Below, one piece after another: positions 25,823 through 39,146 of a stretch of DNA of 64,000 bases. Each line of letters starts with the position of its first letter. Within the stretch, counting starts at the first letter, position 1. This stretch comes from Anisodus tanguticus (taxonomy: Eukaryota > Streptophyta > Magnoliopsida > Solanales > Solanaceae): the NCBI GenBank assembly GCA_034509755.1, contig CM067539.1:52355513-52419512 (forward strand). The letters run 5' to 3'. The notes under the pieces were generated by a model. That model searched no databases. It was not told the origin of the DNA and saw nothing but the letters and a program-made list of their open reading frames with translations. The translations under genes and the position numbers were made by a program.

Positions 25823-26849
25823 AACAAATGGATTTACATTATCTGAAATAGTTTATGTGTTTCACTATTCCTAATCATAAAGTTAATATTAAACGTGAGT
25901 TTAATTAAAAGTCTATCTATGATTGTGCGATCGTGCACGTTACGTGCTGGATTGCTGTTATATATCTCCTTATTCAATTTTTATATAAATGTTTGTGGAA
26001 AAATGGTACCCTATCTTAAAAACTAACAAGCTTCCGATTTAAAATTTATTAATTCCTCAAGGAAAATAATTGAAGACCGTCCTCTAAATATTAAAAATCA
26101 AATAAGAAAGTACGGGGCCTATCAATTTTTATTTACGATTGTTAGAAAATATGGTCTTAGATTATTTAAAATATGTTTTAATATTTATTTTATCCTGAAT
26201 TTTGTAGTCCATAAATAAAATTGTCAGGAGCAAGAGTAACGTTTGTTGTATTAATGTTTACGTTGTATTTTTCTAGTTTATATTTAAAAAACATATATTT
26301 TCTATTCATCATATCTTTAGTTTGATGATTTATCTTATTTCGTTTCCTGTATATACACAATTTGTCACAAAACATAAAATAAATTTAAGGATGCTATATT
26401 TTGATTATATCATGTGAAGTATACTTTTAAATGTGAGTTTATCTATACAATTAAAGCTACTCAGATTAACTGCGTAACATGAGGAATAGTGCAACCCACC
26501 CGAACCTGTACCGGTGGAGCGAAGACATTGTTCGGTGTGTCAAAAAGTGTTTGGCTCAGTGAAATCCTTGTTTAGAAACATGGATTGTCATCCAGTTCGC
26601 GTGTGGAAAATTGTGTATCCTCCTACTACATTTAACAGGGAGGAGAAATTTTTTGATCTTCAGATACATATGGAACCAAACATGCAAGTTGTTGATGATG
26701 CTCCATTACTACCATATCGAAACGTCTCCAAAAGAAGAACGGATGTATCAATTTTTTTGAACCGTAATATGTGTGATATCTCAGAATTCTTTTTCTTAGG
26801 GTTGATTATATCTTATTTCATTATTAAAAAATTGATATGGTTGTTATAA
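25823..26849 (+). repeat. Satellite unit 26 (1,027 bp, D head with a unit-6-like end)
   Basis: The tail begins as class D (GAGGAATAG, AATCCTTG) but ends with GATCTTCAGATAC, ACTACCATATCG and TTTTTTTGAACC like unit 6. This suggests a recombination point near 26640. Frame open 26514-26849. Confidence 0.93.
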
Positions 26850-27871
26850 AACAAATGGACTACATTATCTGAAATAGTTTATGTGTTTCACTATTCCTAA
26901 TCATAAAGTTAATATTAAACGTGAGTCTAATTAAAAGTAAATATATGATTGTGCAATCGTGCACATTACGTGCTTGATTGGTGTTATATATCTCCTTATT
27001 CAATTTTTATATAAATGTTTGTGGAAAAATGGTACCCTATCTTAAAAACTAACAAGCTTCCGATTTAAAAAGTTATTAATTCCTCAAGGAAAATAATTGA
27101 AGACCGTCCTCTAAATATGAAAAATAAAATAAGAAAGTATGGGGCCTATCAATTTTTATTTACGATTGTTAGAAAATATGGACTTAGATTATTTAAAATA
27201 TGTTTTAATATTTATTTTATCCTGAATTTTGTAGTCCATAAATAAAATTGTCAGGAGCAAGAGTAACATTTGTTGTATTAATGTTTACGTTATATTTTTC
27301 TAGTTTATATTTAAAAAACATATATTTTCTATTCATCATATCTTTAGTTTGATGATTTATCTTATTTCGTTTCCTGTATATACACAATTTGTCGCAATAC
27401 ATAAAATAAATTTAAGGATGCTATATTTTGATTATATCATGTGAACTATACTTTTAAATGTGAGTTTATCTATACAATTAAAGCTACTCAGATTAACTGC
27501 GTAACAAGAGGACTAGTGCAACCCACCCGAACCTGTACTGGTGGAGCAAAGACGTTGTTTGGTGTGTCAAAAAGTGTATGACTTAGTCAAATCGATGTTT
27601 GGAAACATGAATTGTCATCTAGTTCGCGTGTGATAAATTGTGTATCCTCCTACTACATTTAACAGGGAGGAGAAATTTTTTGATCTTACATATGGAACCA
27701 AACATTTAAGTTGCTGATGATGCTCCATTACTGCCAGATCTAAACGTCTCCAAAAGAAGAACGGATGTATCAATTTTTTCGAACCGTAATATGTGTGATA
27801 TCTCAGAAATATTTTTCTTAGGGTTGATTATTTCTTATTTCATGATTAAAAAATTGATATGGTTGTTATAA
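26850..27871 (+). repeat. Satellite unit 27 (1,022 bp, class F tail)
   Basis: GGACTACATT lead and GCAATCGTGCACATTACG box, with two CpGs lost. Tail F with CATCTAGTTCG and GTGTGATAAATTG, both shared with unit 33. Confidence 0.95.
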
Positions 27872-28894
27872 AACAAATGGACTTACATTATCTGAAATAT
27901 TTTATGTGTTTCACTATTCCTAATCATAAAGTTAATATTAAACGTGAGTTTAATTAAAAGTCTATCTATGATTGTGCGATCGTGCACGTTACGTGCTGGA
28001 TTGCTGTTATATATCTCCTTATTCAATTTTTATATAAATGTTTGTGGAAAAATGGTACCCTATCTTAAAAACTAACAAGCTTCCGATTTAAAAAGTTATT
28101 AATCCACAAGGAAAATAATTGAAGACCGTCCTCTAAATATTAAAAATCAAATAAGAAAGTATGGGGCCTATCAATTTTTATTTACGATTGTTAGAAAATA
28201 TGGTCTTAGATTATTTAAAATATGTTCTAATATTTATTTTATCCTGAATTTTGTAGTCCATAAATAAAATTGTCAGGAGCAAGAGTAACGTTTGTTGTAT
28301 TAATGTTTACGTTATATTTTTCTAGTTTATATTTAAAAAACATATATTTTCTATTCATCATATCTTTAGTTTGATGATTTATCTTATTTCGTTTCCTGTA
28401 TATACACAATTTGTCGCAATACATAAAATAAATTTAAGGATGCTATATTTTGATTATATCATGTGAACTATACTTTTAAATGTGAGTTTATCTATACAAT
28501 TAAATCTACTCGGATTAACTCACGTAACATGAGGACTAGTGCAACCCACTCAAACCTGTTCCGGTGGAGCAAAGACGTTGTTCGGTGTGTCAAAAAGTGT
28601 ATGACTTAGTCAAATCGATGTTTGGAAACATGAATTGTCATTCAGTTCGCGTGTGGAAAATTGTGTATCCTCCTACTACATTTAACAGGGAGGAGAAATT
28701 TTTTGATCTTACATATGGAATCAAACATTTAAGTTGCTGATGATGCTCCATTACTGCCAGATCTAAACGTCTCCAAAAGAAGAACGGATGTATCAATTTT
28801 TTCGAACCGTAATATGTGTGATATCTCAGAAATATTTTTCTTAGGGTTGATTATTTCTTATTTCATGATTAAAAAATTGATATGGTTGTTATAA
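27872..28894 (+). repeat. Satellite unit 28 (1,023 bp, class F tail)
   Basis: ATTAATCCACAAGG body variant. Tail F with CATTCAGTTCG and ATATGGAATC, shared with unit 34. CTCGGATTAACTCACG at 28508-28523 is a CWG-site anomaly. Confidence 0.95.
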
Positions 28895-29916
28895 AACAAA
28901 TGGACTTACATTATCTGAAATAGTTTATGTGTTTCACTATTCCTAATCATAAAGTTAATATTAAACATGAGTTTAATTAAAAGTCTATCTATGATTGTGC
29001 GATCGTGCACGTTACGTGCTGGATTGCTGTTATATATCTCCTTATTCAATTTTTATATAAATGTTTGTGGAAAAATGGTACCCTATCTTAAAAACTAACA
29101 AGCTTCCGATTTAAAAAGTTATTAATCCACAAGGAAAATAATTGAAGACCGTCCTCTAAATATTAAAAATCAAATAAGAAAGTATGGGGCCTATCAATTT
29201 TTATTTACGATTGTTAGAAAATATGGTCTTAGATTATTTAAAATATGTTCTAATATTTATTTTATCCTGAATTTTGTAGTCCATAAATAAAATTGTCAGG
29301 AGCAAGAGTAACGTTTGTTGTATTAATGTTTACGTTATATTTTTCTAGTTTATATTTAAAAAACATATATTTTCTATTCATCATATCTTTAGTTTGATGA
29401 TTTATCTTATTTCGTTTCCTGTATATACACAATTTGTCGCAATACATAAAATAAATTTAAGGATGCTATATTTTGATTATATCATGTGAACTATACTTTT
29501 AAATGTGAGTTTATCTATACAATTAAATCTACTCAGATTAACTGCGTAACATGAGGACTAGTGCAACCCACTCAAACCTGTTCCGGTGGAGCAAAGACGT
29601 TGTTCGGTGTGTCAAAAAGTGTATGACTTAGTCAAATCGATGTTTGGAAACATGAATTGTCATCCGATTCGCGTGTGGAAAATTGTGTATCCTCCTACTA
29701 CATTTAACGGGGAGGAGAAATTTTTTGATCTTACATATGGAACCAAACATTTAAGTTGCTGATGATGCTCCATTACTGCCAGATCTAAACGTCTCCAAAA
29801 GAAGAACGGATGTATCAATTTTTTCGAACCGTAATATGTGTGATATCTCAGAAATATTTTTCTTAGGGTTGATTATTTCTTATTTCATGATTAAAAAATT
29901 GATATGGTTGTTATAA
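28895..29916 (+). repeat. Satellite unit 29 (1,022 bp, class F tail)
   Basis: ATTAATCCACAAGG body. Tail F with CATCCGATTCG and AACGGGGAGG at CWG sites (about 29663-29712). Confidence 0.95.
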
Positions 29917-30943
29917 AACAAATGGACTTACATTATCTGAAATAGTTTATGTGTTTCACTATTCCTAATCATAAAGTTAATATTAAACGTGAGTTTAATT
30001 AAAAGTCTATCTATGATTGTGCGATCGTGCACGTTACGTGCTTGATTGGTGTTTTATATATCCTTAACCAATTTTTATATAATTGTTTGGGGGAAAATGG
30101 TACCCTATCTTAAAAACTAACAAGCTTCCGATTTAAAATTTATTAATTCCTCAAGGAAAATAATTGAAGACCGTCCTCTAAAGATTAAAAATCAAATAAG
30201 AAAGTACGGGGCCTATCAATTTTTATTTACGATTGTTAGAAAATATGGTCTTAGATTATGTAAAATATGTTTTAATATTTATTTTATCCTGAATTTTGTA
30301 GTCCATAAATAAAATTGTCAGGAGCAAGAGTAACGTTTGTTGTATTAATGTTTACGTTGTATTTTTCTAGTTTATATTTAAAAAACATATATTTTCTATT
30401 CATCATATCTTTAGTTTGATGATTTATCTTATTTCGTTTCCTGTATATACACAATTTGTCGCAAAACATAAAATAAATTTAAGGATGCTATATTTTGATT
30501 ATATCATGTGAAGTATACTTTTAAATGTGAGTTTATCTATACAATTAAAGCTACTCAGATTAACTGCGTAACATGAGGACTAGTGCAACCCACCCGAACC
30601 TGTACCGGTGGAGCGAAGACATTGTTCGGTGTGTCAAAAAGTGTTTGGCTCAATGAAATCCATGTTTAGAAACATGGATTGTCATCCAGTTCGCGTGTGG
30701 AAAATTGTGTATCCTCCTACTTCATTTAACAGGGAGGAGAATTTTTTTGATCTTCTGATACATATGGAACCAAACATGCAAGTTGTTGATGATGCTCCAT
30801 TACTGCCAGATCTAAACGTCTCCAAAAGAAGAACGGATGTATCAATTTTTTCGAACCGTAATATGTGTGATATCTCAGAATTATTTTTCTTAGGGTTGAT
30901 TATTTCTTATTTCATGATTAAAAAATTGATATGGTTGTTATAA
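29917..30943 (+). repeat. Satellite unit 30 (1,027 bp, tail E)
   Basis: Linker a with GTGTTTTATATATCC. Tail E (GTGAAATCCATGTTTAG-like). Frame open 30608-30943, with TTCATTTAAC shared with unit 37. Confidence 0.95.
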
Positions 30944-31970
30944 AACAAATGGACTTACATTATCTAAAATAGTTTATGTGTTTCACTATTCCTAATCATA
31001 AAGTTAATATTAAACGTGAGTTTAATTAAAAGTCTATCTATGATTGTGCGATCGTGCACGTTACGTGCTTGATTGGTGTTTTATATATCCTTAACCAATT
31101 TTTATATAATTGTTTGGGGGAAAATGGTACCCTATCTTAAAAACTAACAAGCTTCCGATTTAAAATTTATTAATTCCTCAAGGAAAATAATTGAAGACCG
31201 TCCTCTAAATATTAAAAATCAAATAAGAAAGTACGGGGCCTATCAATTTTTATTTACGATTGTTAGAAAATATGGTCTTAGATTATTTAAAATATGTTTT
31301 AATATTTATTTTATCCTGAATTTTGTAGTCCATAAATAAAATTGTCAGGAGCAAGAGTAACGTTTGTTGTATTAATGTTTACGTTGTATTTTTCTAGTTT
31401 ATATTTAAAAAACATATATTTTCTATTCATCATATCTTTAGTTTGATGATTTATCTTATTTCGTTTCCTGTATATACACAATTTGTCGCAAAACATAAAA
31501 TAAATTTAAGGATGCTATATTTTGATTATATCATGTGAAGTATAATTTTAAATGTGAGTTAATCTATACAATTAAAGCTACTCAGATTAACTGCGTAACA
31601 TGAGGACTAGTGCAACCCACCCGAACCTGTACCGGTGGAGCGAAGACATTGTTCGGTGTGTCAAAAAGTGTTTGGCTCAGTGAAATCCATGTTTAGAAAC
31701 ATGGATTGTCATCCAGTTCGCGTGTGGAAAATTGTGTATCCTCCTACTACATTTAACAGGGAGGAGAATTTTTTTGATCTTCTGATACATATGGAACCAA
31801 ACATGCAAGTTGTTGATGATGCTCCATTACAGCCAGATCTAAACGTCTCCTAAAGAAGAACGGATGTATCAATTTTTTCGAACCGTAATATGTGTGATAT
31901 CTCAGAATTTTTTTTCTTAGGGTTGATTATTTCTTATTTCATGATTAAAAAATTGATATGGTTGTTATAA
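30944..31970 (+). repeat. Satellite unit 31 (1,027 bp, tail E)
   Basis: As unit 30. The tail frame is closed by a premature stop at GTCTCCTAAAG (about 31851). Confidence 0.95.
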
Positions 31971-32997
31971 AACAAATGGACTTACATTAACTAAAATAGT
32001 TTATGTGTTTCACTATTCCTAATCATAAAGTTAATATTAAACGTGAGTTTAATTAAAAGTCTATCTATGATTGTGCGATCGTGCACGTTACGTGCTTGAT
32101 TGGTGTTTTATATATCCTTAACCAATTTTTATATAATTGTTTGGGGGAAAATGGTACCCTATCTTAAAAACTAACAAGCTTCCGATTTAAAATTTATTAA
32201 TTCCTCAAGGAAGATAATTGAAGACCGTCCTCTAAATATTAAAAATCAAATAAGAAAGTGCGGGGCCTATCAATTTTTATTTACGATTTTTAGAAAATAT
32301 GGTCTTAGATTATTTAAAATATGTTTTAATATTTATTTTATCCTGAATTTTGTAGTCCATAAATAAAATTGTCAGGAGCAAGAGTAACGTTTGTTGTATT
32401 AATGTTTACGTTGTATTTTTCTAGTTTATATTTAAAAAACATATATTTTCTATTCATCATATCTTTAGTTTGATGATTTATCTTATTTCGTTTCCTGTAT
32501 ATACACAATTTGTCGCAAAACATAAAATAAATTTAAGGATGCTATATTTTGATTATATCATGTGAAGTATAATTTTAAATGTGAGTTTATCTATACAATT
32601 ACAGCTACTCAGATTAACTGCGTAACATGAGGACTAGTGCAACCCACCCGAACCTGTACCGGTGGAGCGAAGACATTGTTCGGTGTGTCAAAAAGTGTTT
32701 GGCTCAGTGAAATCCATGTTTAGAAACATGGATTGTCATCCAGTTCGCGTGTGAAAAATTGTGTATCCTCCTACTACATTTAACAGGGAGGAGAATTTTT
32801 TTGATCTTCTGATACATATGGAACCAAACATGCAAGTTGTTGATGATGCCCCATTACTGCCAGATCTAAACGTCTCCAAAAGAAGAACGGATGTATCAAT
32901 TTTTTCGAACCGTAATATGTGTGATATCTCAGAATTTTTTTTCTTAGGGTTGATTATTTCTTATTTCATGATTAAAAAATTGATATGGTTGTTATAA
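31971..32997 (+). repeat. Satellite unit 32 (1,027 bp, tail E)
   Basis: As unit 31. A different nonsense change (GTGTGGAAA to GTGTGAAAA, about 32752) closes the tail frame. Neighbouring near-identical copies therefore have unrelated stops. Confidence 0.95.
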
Positions 32998-34019
32998 AAC
33001 AAATGGACTTACATTAACTAAAATAGTTTATGTGTTTCACTATTCCTAATCATAAAGTTAATATTAAACGTGAGTTTAATTAAAAGTCTATCTATGATTG
33101 TGCGATCGTGCACTTTACGTGCTTGATTGGTGTTTTATATATCCTTAACCAATTTTTATATAATTGTTTGGGGGAAAATGGTACCCTATCTTAAAAACTA
33201 ACAAGCTTCAGATTTAAAATTTATTCATTCCTCAAGGAAAATAATTGAAGACCGTCCTCTAAATATTAAAAATCAAATAAGAAAGTATGGGGCCTATCAA
33301 TTTTTATTTACGATTGTTAGAAAATATGGTCTTAGATTATTTAAAATATGTTTTAATATTTATTTTATCCTGAATTTTGTAGTCCATAAATAAAATTGTC
33401 AGGAGCAAGAGTAACGTTTGTTGTATTAATGTTTACGTTGTATTTTTCTAGTTTATATTTAAAAAACATATATTTTCTATTCATCATATCTTTAGTTTGA
33501 TGATTTATCTTATTTCGTTTCCTGTATATACACAATTTGTCGCAAAACATAAAATAAATTTAAGGATGCTATATTTTGATTATATCATGTGAACTATACT
33601 TTTAAATGTGAGTTTATCTATACAATTAAAGCTACTCAGATTAACTGCGTAACATGAGGACTAGTGCAACCCACCCGAACCTGTACTGGTGGAGCAAAGA
33701 CGTTGTTTGGTGTGTCAAAAAGTGTATGACTTAGTCAAATCGATGTTTGGAAACATGAATTGTCATCTAGTTCGCGTGTGATAAATTGTGTATCCTCCTA
33801 CTACATTTAACAGGGAGGAGAAATTTTTTGATCTTACATATGGAACCAAACATTTAAGTTGCTGACGATGCTCCATTACTGCCAGATCTAAACGTCTCCA
33901 AAAGAAGAACGGATGTATCAATTTTTTCGAACCGTAATATGTGTGATATCTCAGAAATATTTTTCTTAGGGTTGATTATTTCTTATTTCATGATTAAAAA
34001 ATTGATATGGTTGTTATAA
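32998..34019 (+). repeat. Satellite unit 33 (1,022 bp, class F tail)
   Basis: The lead and linker match unit 32 (ATTAACTAAAATAG, GTGTTTTATATATCC). The tail matches unit 27. The unit is therefore a hybrid. The box has GCACTTTACG. Confidence 0.95.
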
Positions 34020-35040
34020 AACAAATGGACTTACATTATCTGAAATAGTTTATGTGTTTCACTATTCCTAATCATAAAGTTAATATTAAACGTGAGTTTA
34101 ATTAAAAGTCTATCTATGATTGTGCGATCGTGCACGTTACGTGCTTTGATTGTTTATATATCTCCTTATTCAATTTTTATATAAATGTTTGTGGAAAAAT
34201 GGTACCCTATCTTAAAAACTAACAAGCTTCCGATTTAAAAAGTTATTAATCCACAAGGAAAATAATTGAAGACCGTCCTCTAAATATTAAAAATCAAATA
34301 AGAAAGTATGGGGCCTATCAATTTTTATTTACGATTGTTAGAAAATATGGTCTTAGATTATTTAAAATATGTTCTAATATTTATTTTATCCTGAATTTTG
34401 TAGTCCATAAATAAAATTGTCAGGAGCAAGAGTAACGTTTGTTGTATTAATGTTTACGTTATATTTTTCTAGTTTATATTTAAAAAACATATATTTTCTA
34501 TTCATCATATCTTTAGTTTGATGATTTATCTTATTTCGTTTCCTGTATATACACAATTTGTCGCAATACATAAAATAAATTTAAGGATGCTATATTTTGA
34601 TTATATCATGTGAACTATACTTTTAAATGTGAGTTTATCTATACAATTAAATCTACTCAGATTAACTGCGTAACATGAGGACTAGTGCAACCCACTCAAA
34701 CCTGTTCCGGTGGAGCAAAGACGTTGTTCGGTGTGTCAAAAAGTGTATGACTTAGTCAAATCGATGTTTGGAAACATGAATTGTCATTCAGTTCGCGTGT
34801 GGAAAATTGTGTATCCTCCTACTACATTTAACAGGGAGGAGAAATTTTTTGATCTTACATATGGAATCAAACATTTAAGTTGCTGATGATGCTCCATTAC
34901 TGCCAGATCTAAACGTCTCCAAAAGAAGAACGGATGTATCAATTTTTTTGAACCGTAATATGTGTGATATCTCAGAAATATTTTTCTTAGGGTTGATTAT
35001 TTCTTATTTCATGATTAAAAAATTGATATGGTTGTTATAA
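34020..35040 (+). repeat. Satellite unit 34 (1,021 bp, class F tail)
   Basis: Linker b with GTGCTTTGATTGTTTATA at 34141-34158 where relatives read GTGCTGGATTGCTGTTATA (CTG sites). Tail as unit 28. Confidence 0.95.
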
Positions 35041-36067
35041 AACAAATGGACTTACATTATCTGAAATAGTTTATTTGTTTCACTATTCCTAATCATAAAG
35101 TTAATATTAAACGTGAGTTTAATTAAAAGTCTATCTATGATTGTGCGATCGTGCACGTTACGTGATGGATTGCTGTTATATATCTCCTTATTCAATTTTT
35201 ATATAAATGTTTGTGGAAAAATGGTACCCTATCTTAAAAACTAACAAGCTTCCGATTTAAAATTTATTAATTCCTCAAGGAAAATAATTGAAGACCGTCC
35301 TCTAAATATTAAAAATCAAATAAGAAAGTACGGGGCCTATCAATTTTTATTTACGATTGTTAGAAAATATGGTCTTAGATTATTTAAAATATGTTTTAAT
35401 ATTTATTTTATCCTGAATTTTGTAGTCCATAAATAAAATTGTCAGGAGCAAGAGTAACGTTTGTTGTATTAATGTTTACGTTATATTTTTCTAGTTTATA
35501 TTTAAAAAACATATATTTTCTATTCATCATATCTTTAGTTTGATGATTTATCTTATTTCGTTTCCTGTATATACACAATTTGTCGCAATACATAAAATAA
35601 ATTTAAGGATGCTATATTTTGATTATATCATGGGAACTATACTTTTAAATGTGAGTTTATCTATACAATTAAAGCAACTCAGATTAACTGCGTAACATGA
35701 GGACTTGTGCAACCCACCCGAACCTGTACCGGTGGAGCAAAGACGTTGTTCGGTGTGTCAAAAAGTGTCTTACTCAGTCAAATCGATGTTTGGAAACATG
35801 AATTGTCATCCAGTTCGCGTGTGGAAAATTGTGTATCCTCCTACTACATTTAACAGGGAGGAGAAATTTTTTGATCTTCAGATACATATGGAACTAAACA
35901 TGCAAGTTGTTGATGATGCTCCATTAATGCCAGATCTAAACGTCTCCAAAAGAAGAACGGATGTATCAATTTTTTCGAACCGTAATATGTGTGATATCTC
36001 AGAAATATTTTTCTTAGGGTTGATTATTTCTTATTTCATGATTAAAAAATTAATATGGTTGTTATAA
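35041..36067 (+). repeat. Satellite unit 35 (1,027 bp, tail G)
   Basis: First tail G unit: GAGGACTTGTGC and GCAACTCAG, otherwise typical of units beyond 42 kb. Frame 35705-36067 is open for 120 codons from a TTG. Confidence 0.95.
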
Positions 36068-37090
36068 AACAAATGGACTTACATTATCTGAAATAGTTTA
36101 TGTGTTTCACTATTCCTAATCATAAAGTTAATATTAAACGTGAGTCTAATTAAAAGTATATATATGATTGTGCAATCGTGCACGTTACGTGCTTGATTGG
36201 TGTTATATATCTCCTTATTCAATTTTTATATAAATGTTTGTGGAAAAATGGTACCCTATCTTAAAAACTAACAAGCTTCCGATTTAAAAAGTTATTAATT
36301 CCTCAAGGAAAATAATTGAAGACCGTCCTCTAAATATGAAAAATCAAATAAGAAAGTATGGGGGCTATCAATTTTTATTTACGATTGTTAGAAAATATGG
36401 ACTTAGATTATTTAAAATATGTTTTAATATTTATTTTATCCTGAATTTTGTAGTCCATAAATAAAATTGTCAGGAGCAAGAGTAACATTTGTTGTATTAA
36501 TGTTTACGTTATATTTTTCTAGTTTATATTTAAAAAACATATATTTTCTATTCATCATATCTTTAGTTTGATGATTTATCTTATTTCGTTTCCTGTATAT
36601 ACACAATTTGTCGCAATACATAAAATAAATTTAAGGATGCTATATTTTGATTATATCATGTGAACTATACTTTTAAATGTGAGTTTATCTATACAATTAA
36701 AGCTACTCAGATTAACTGTGTAACATGAGGACTAGTGCAACCCACCCGAACCTGTACTGGTGGAGCAAAGACGTTGTTCGGTGTGTCAAAAAGTGTATGA
36801 CTTAGTCAAATCGATGTTTGGAAACATGAATTGTCATCCAGTTCGCGTGTGGAAAATTGTGTATCCTCCTACTACATTTAACAGGGAGGAGAAATTTTTT
36901 GATCTTACATATGGAACCAAACATTTAAGTTACTGATGATGCTCCATTACTGCCAGATCTAAACGTCTCCAAAAGAAGAACGGATGTATCAATTTTTTAG
37001 AACCGTAATATGTGTGATATCTCATAATTTTTTTTCTTAGGGTTGATTATTTCTTATTTCATGATTAAAAAATTGATATGGTTGTTATAA
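36068..37090 (+). repeat. Satellite unit 36 (1,023 bp, class F tail)
   Basis: Box GCAATCG, linker b. Class F tail that also carries the TTTTTTAG nonsense variant. Confidence 0.95.
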
Positions 37091-38118
37091 AACAAATGGA
37101 CTTACATTATCTGAAATAGTTTATGTGTTTCACTATTCCTAATCATAAAGTTAATATTAAACGTGAGTCTAATTAAAAGTATATATATGATTGTGCGATC
37201 GTGCACGTTACGTGCTGGATTGGTGTTATATATCTCCTTATTCAATTTTTATATAAATGTTTGTGGAAAAATGGTACCCAATCTTAAAAACTAACAAGCT
37301 TCCGATTTAAAAAGTTATTAATTCCTCAAGGAAAATAATTGAAGACCGTCCTCTAAATATTAAAAATCAAATAAGAAAGTATGGGGCCTATCAATTTTTA
37401 TTTACGATTGTTAGAAAATATGGTCTTAGATTATTTAAAATATGTTTTAATATTTATTTTATCCTGAATTTTGTAGTCCATAAATAAAATTGTCAGTAGC
37501 AAGAGTAACGTTTGTTGTATTAATTTTTACGATGTATTTTTCTAGTTTATATTTAAAAAACATATATTTTCTATTCATCATATCTTTAGTTTGATGATTT
37601 ATCTTATTTCGTTTCCTGTATATACATAATTTGTCGCAATACATAAAATAAATTTAAGGATGCTATATTTTGATTATATCATGTGAACTATACTTTTAAA
37701 TGTGAGTTTATCTATACAATTAAAGCTACTCAGATTAACTGCGTAACATGAGGACTAGTGCAACCCACCCGAACCTGTACCGGTGGAGCGAAGACATTGT
37801 TCGGTGTGTCAAAAAGTGTTTGGCTCAATCAAATCCATGTTTAGAAACATGGATTGTCATCCAGTTCGCGTGTGGAAAATTGTGTATCCTCCTACTTCAT
37901 TTAACAGGGAGGAGAATTTTTTTGATCTTCTGATACATATGGAACCAAACATGCAAGTTGTTGATGATGCTCCATTACTGCCAGATCTAAACGTCTCCAA
38001 AAGAAGAACGGATGTATCAATTTTTTCGAACCGTAATATGTGTGATATCTCAGAATTGTTTTTCTTAGGGTTGATTATTTCTTATTTCATGATTAAAAAA
38101 TTGATATGGTTGTTATAA
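37091..38118 (+). repeat. Satellite unit 37 (1,028 bp, tail E)
   Basis: Linker b body with private changes in the minus-strand frame region. The tail resembles unit 30 (TTCATTTAAC). Frame open 37783-38118. Last unit before type II bodies appear. Confidence 0.95.
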
Positions 38119-39146
38119 AACAAATGGACTTACATTATCTTAAATAGTTTATGTGTTTCACTATTCCTAATCATAAAGTTAATATTAAACGTGAGTTTAA
38201 TTAAAAGTCTATCTATGATTGTGCGATCGTGCACGTTACGTGCTTGATTGGTGTTATATATATCCTTAACCAATTTTTATATAATTGTTTGGGGGAAAAT
38301 GGTACCCTATCTTAAAAACTAACAAGCTTACGATTTAAAAAGTTATTAATTCATCAAGGAAAATAATTGAAGACAGTTCTCTAAATATTAAATATCAAAT
38401 AAGAAAGTCTGGGGTCTATAAGTTTTTATTTATGATTGTTATAAAAAATGGTATTAGATTATTTAAAATATATTTTAATATTTATTCTATCCTGAATTTT
38501 ATAGTCCATAAATAAAATTGTGTGTAGCAAGAGTATCGTTTGTTGTATTAATGTTTACGTTATATTTTTCTAGTTTATATTTAAAAAACATATATTTTCT
38601 ATTCATCATATCTTTAGTTTGATGATTTATCTTAATTCGTTTCCTGTATATACACAATTTGTCGCAAAACATAAAATAAATTTAAGGATGGTATATTTTG
38701 ATTATATCATGGGAACTATACTTTTAAATGTGAGTTTATCTATACAATTAAAGCTACTCAGATTAACTGCGTAACATGAGGACTAGTGCAACCCACCCGA
38801 ACCTGTACTGGTGGAGCAAAGACGTTGTTCGGTGTGTCAAAAACTGTATGACTTAGTCAAATCGATGTTTGGGAACATGAACTGTCATCCAGTTCGCGTG
38901 TGGAAAATTGTGTATCCTCCTACTACATTTAACAGGGAGGAGAAATTTTTTGATCTTCAGATACATATGGAACCAAACATGCAAGTTGCTGATGATGCTC
39001 CATTACTGCCAGATCTAAACGTCTCCAAAAGAAGAACGGATGTATCAATTTTTTCGAACCGTAATATGTGTGATATCTCAGAAATATTTTTCTTAGGGTT
39101 GATTATTTCTTATTTCATGATTCAAAAATTGATATGGTTGTTATAA
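38119..39146 (+). repeat. Satellite unit 38 (1,028 bp, first type II body)
   Basis: From about 38327 the body switches to type II: CTTACGATTT, TTCATCAAGG, AGACAGTTCTC, GGGTCTATAAG, GTTATAAAAAATGG. Tail frame open 38811-39146. Confidence 0.95.
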
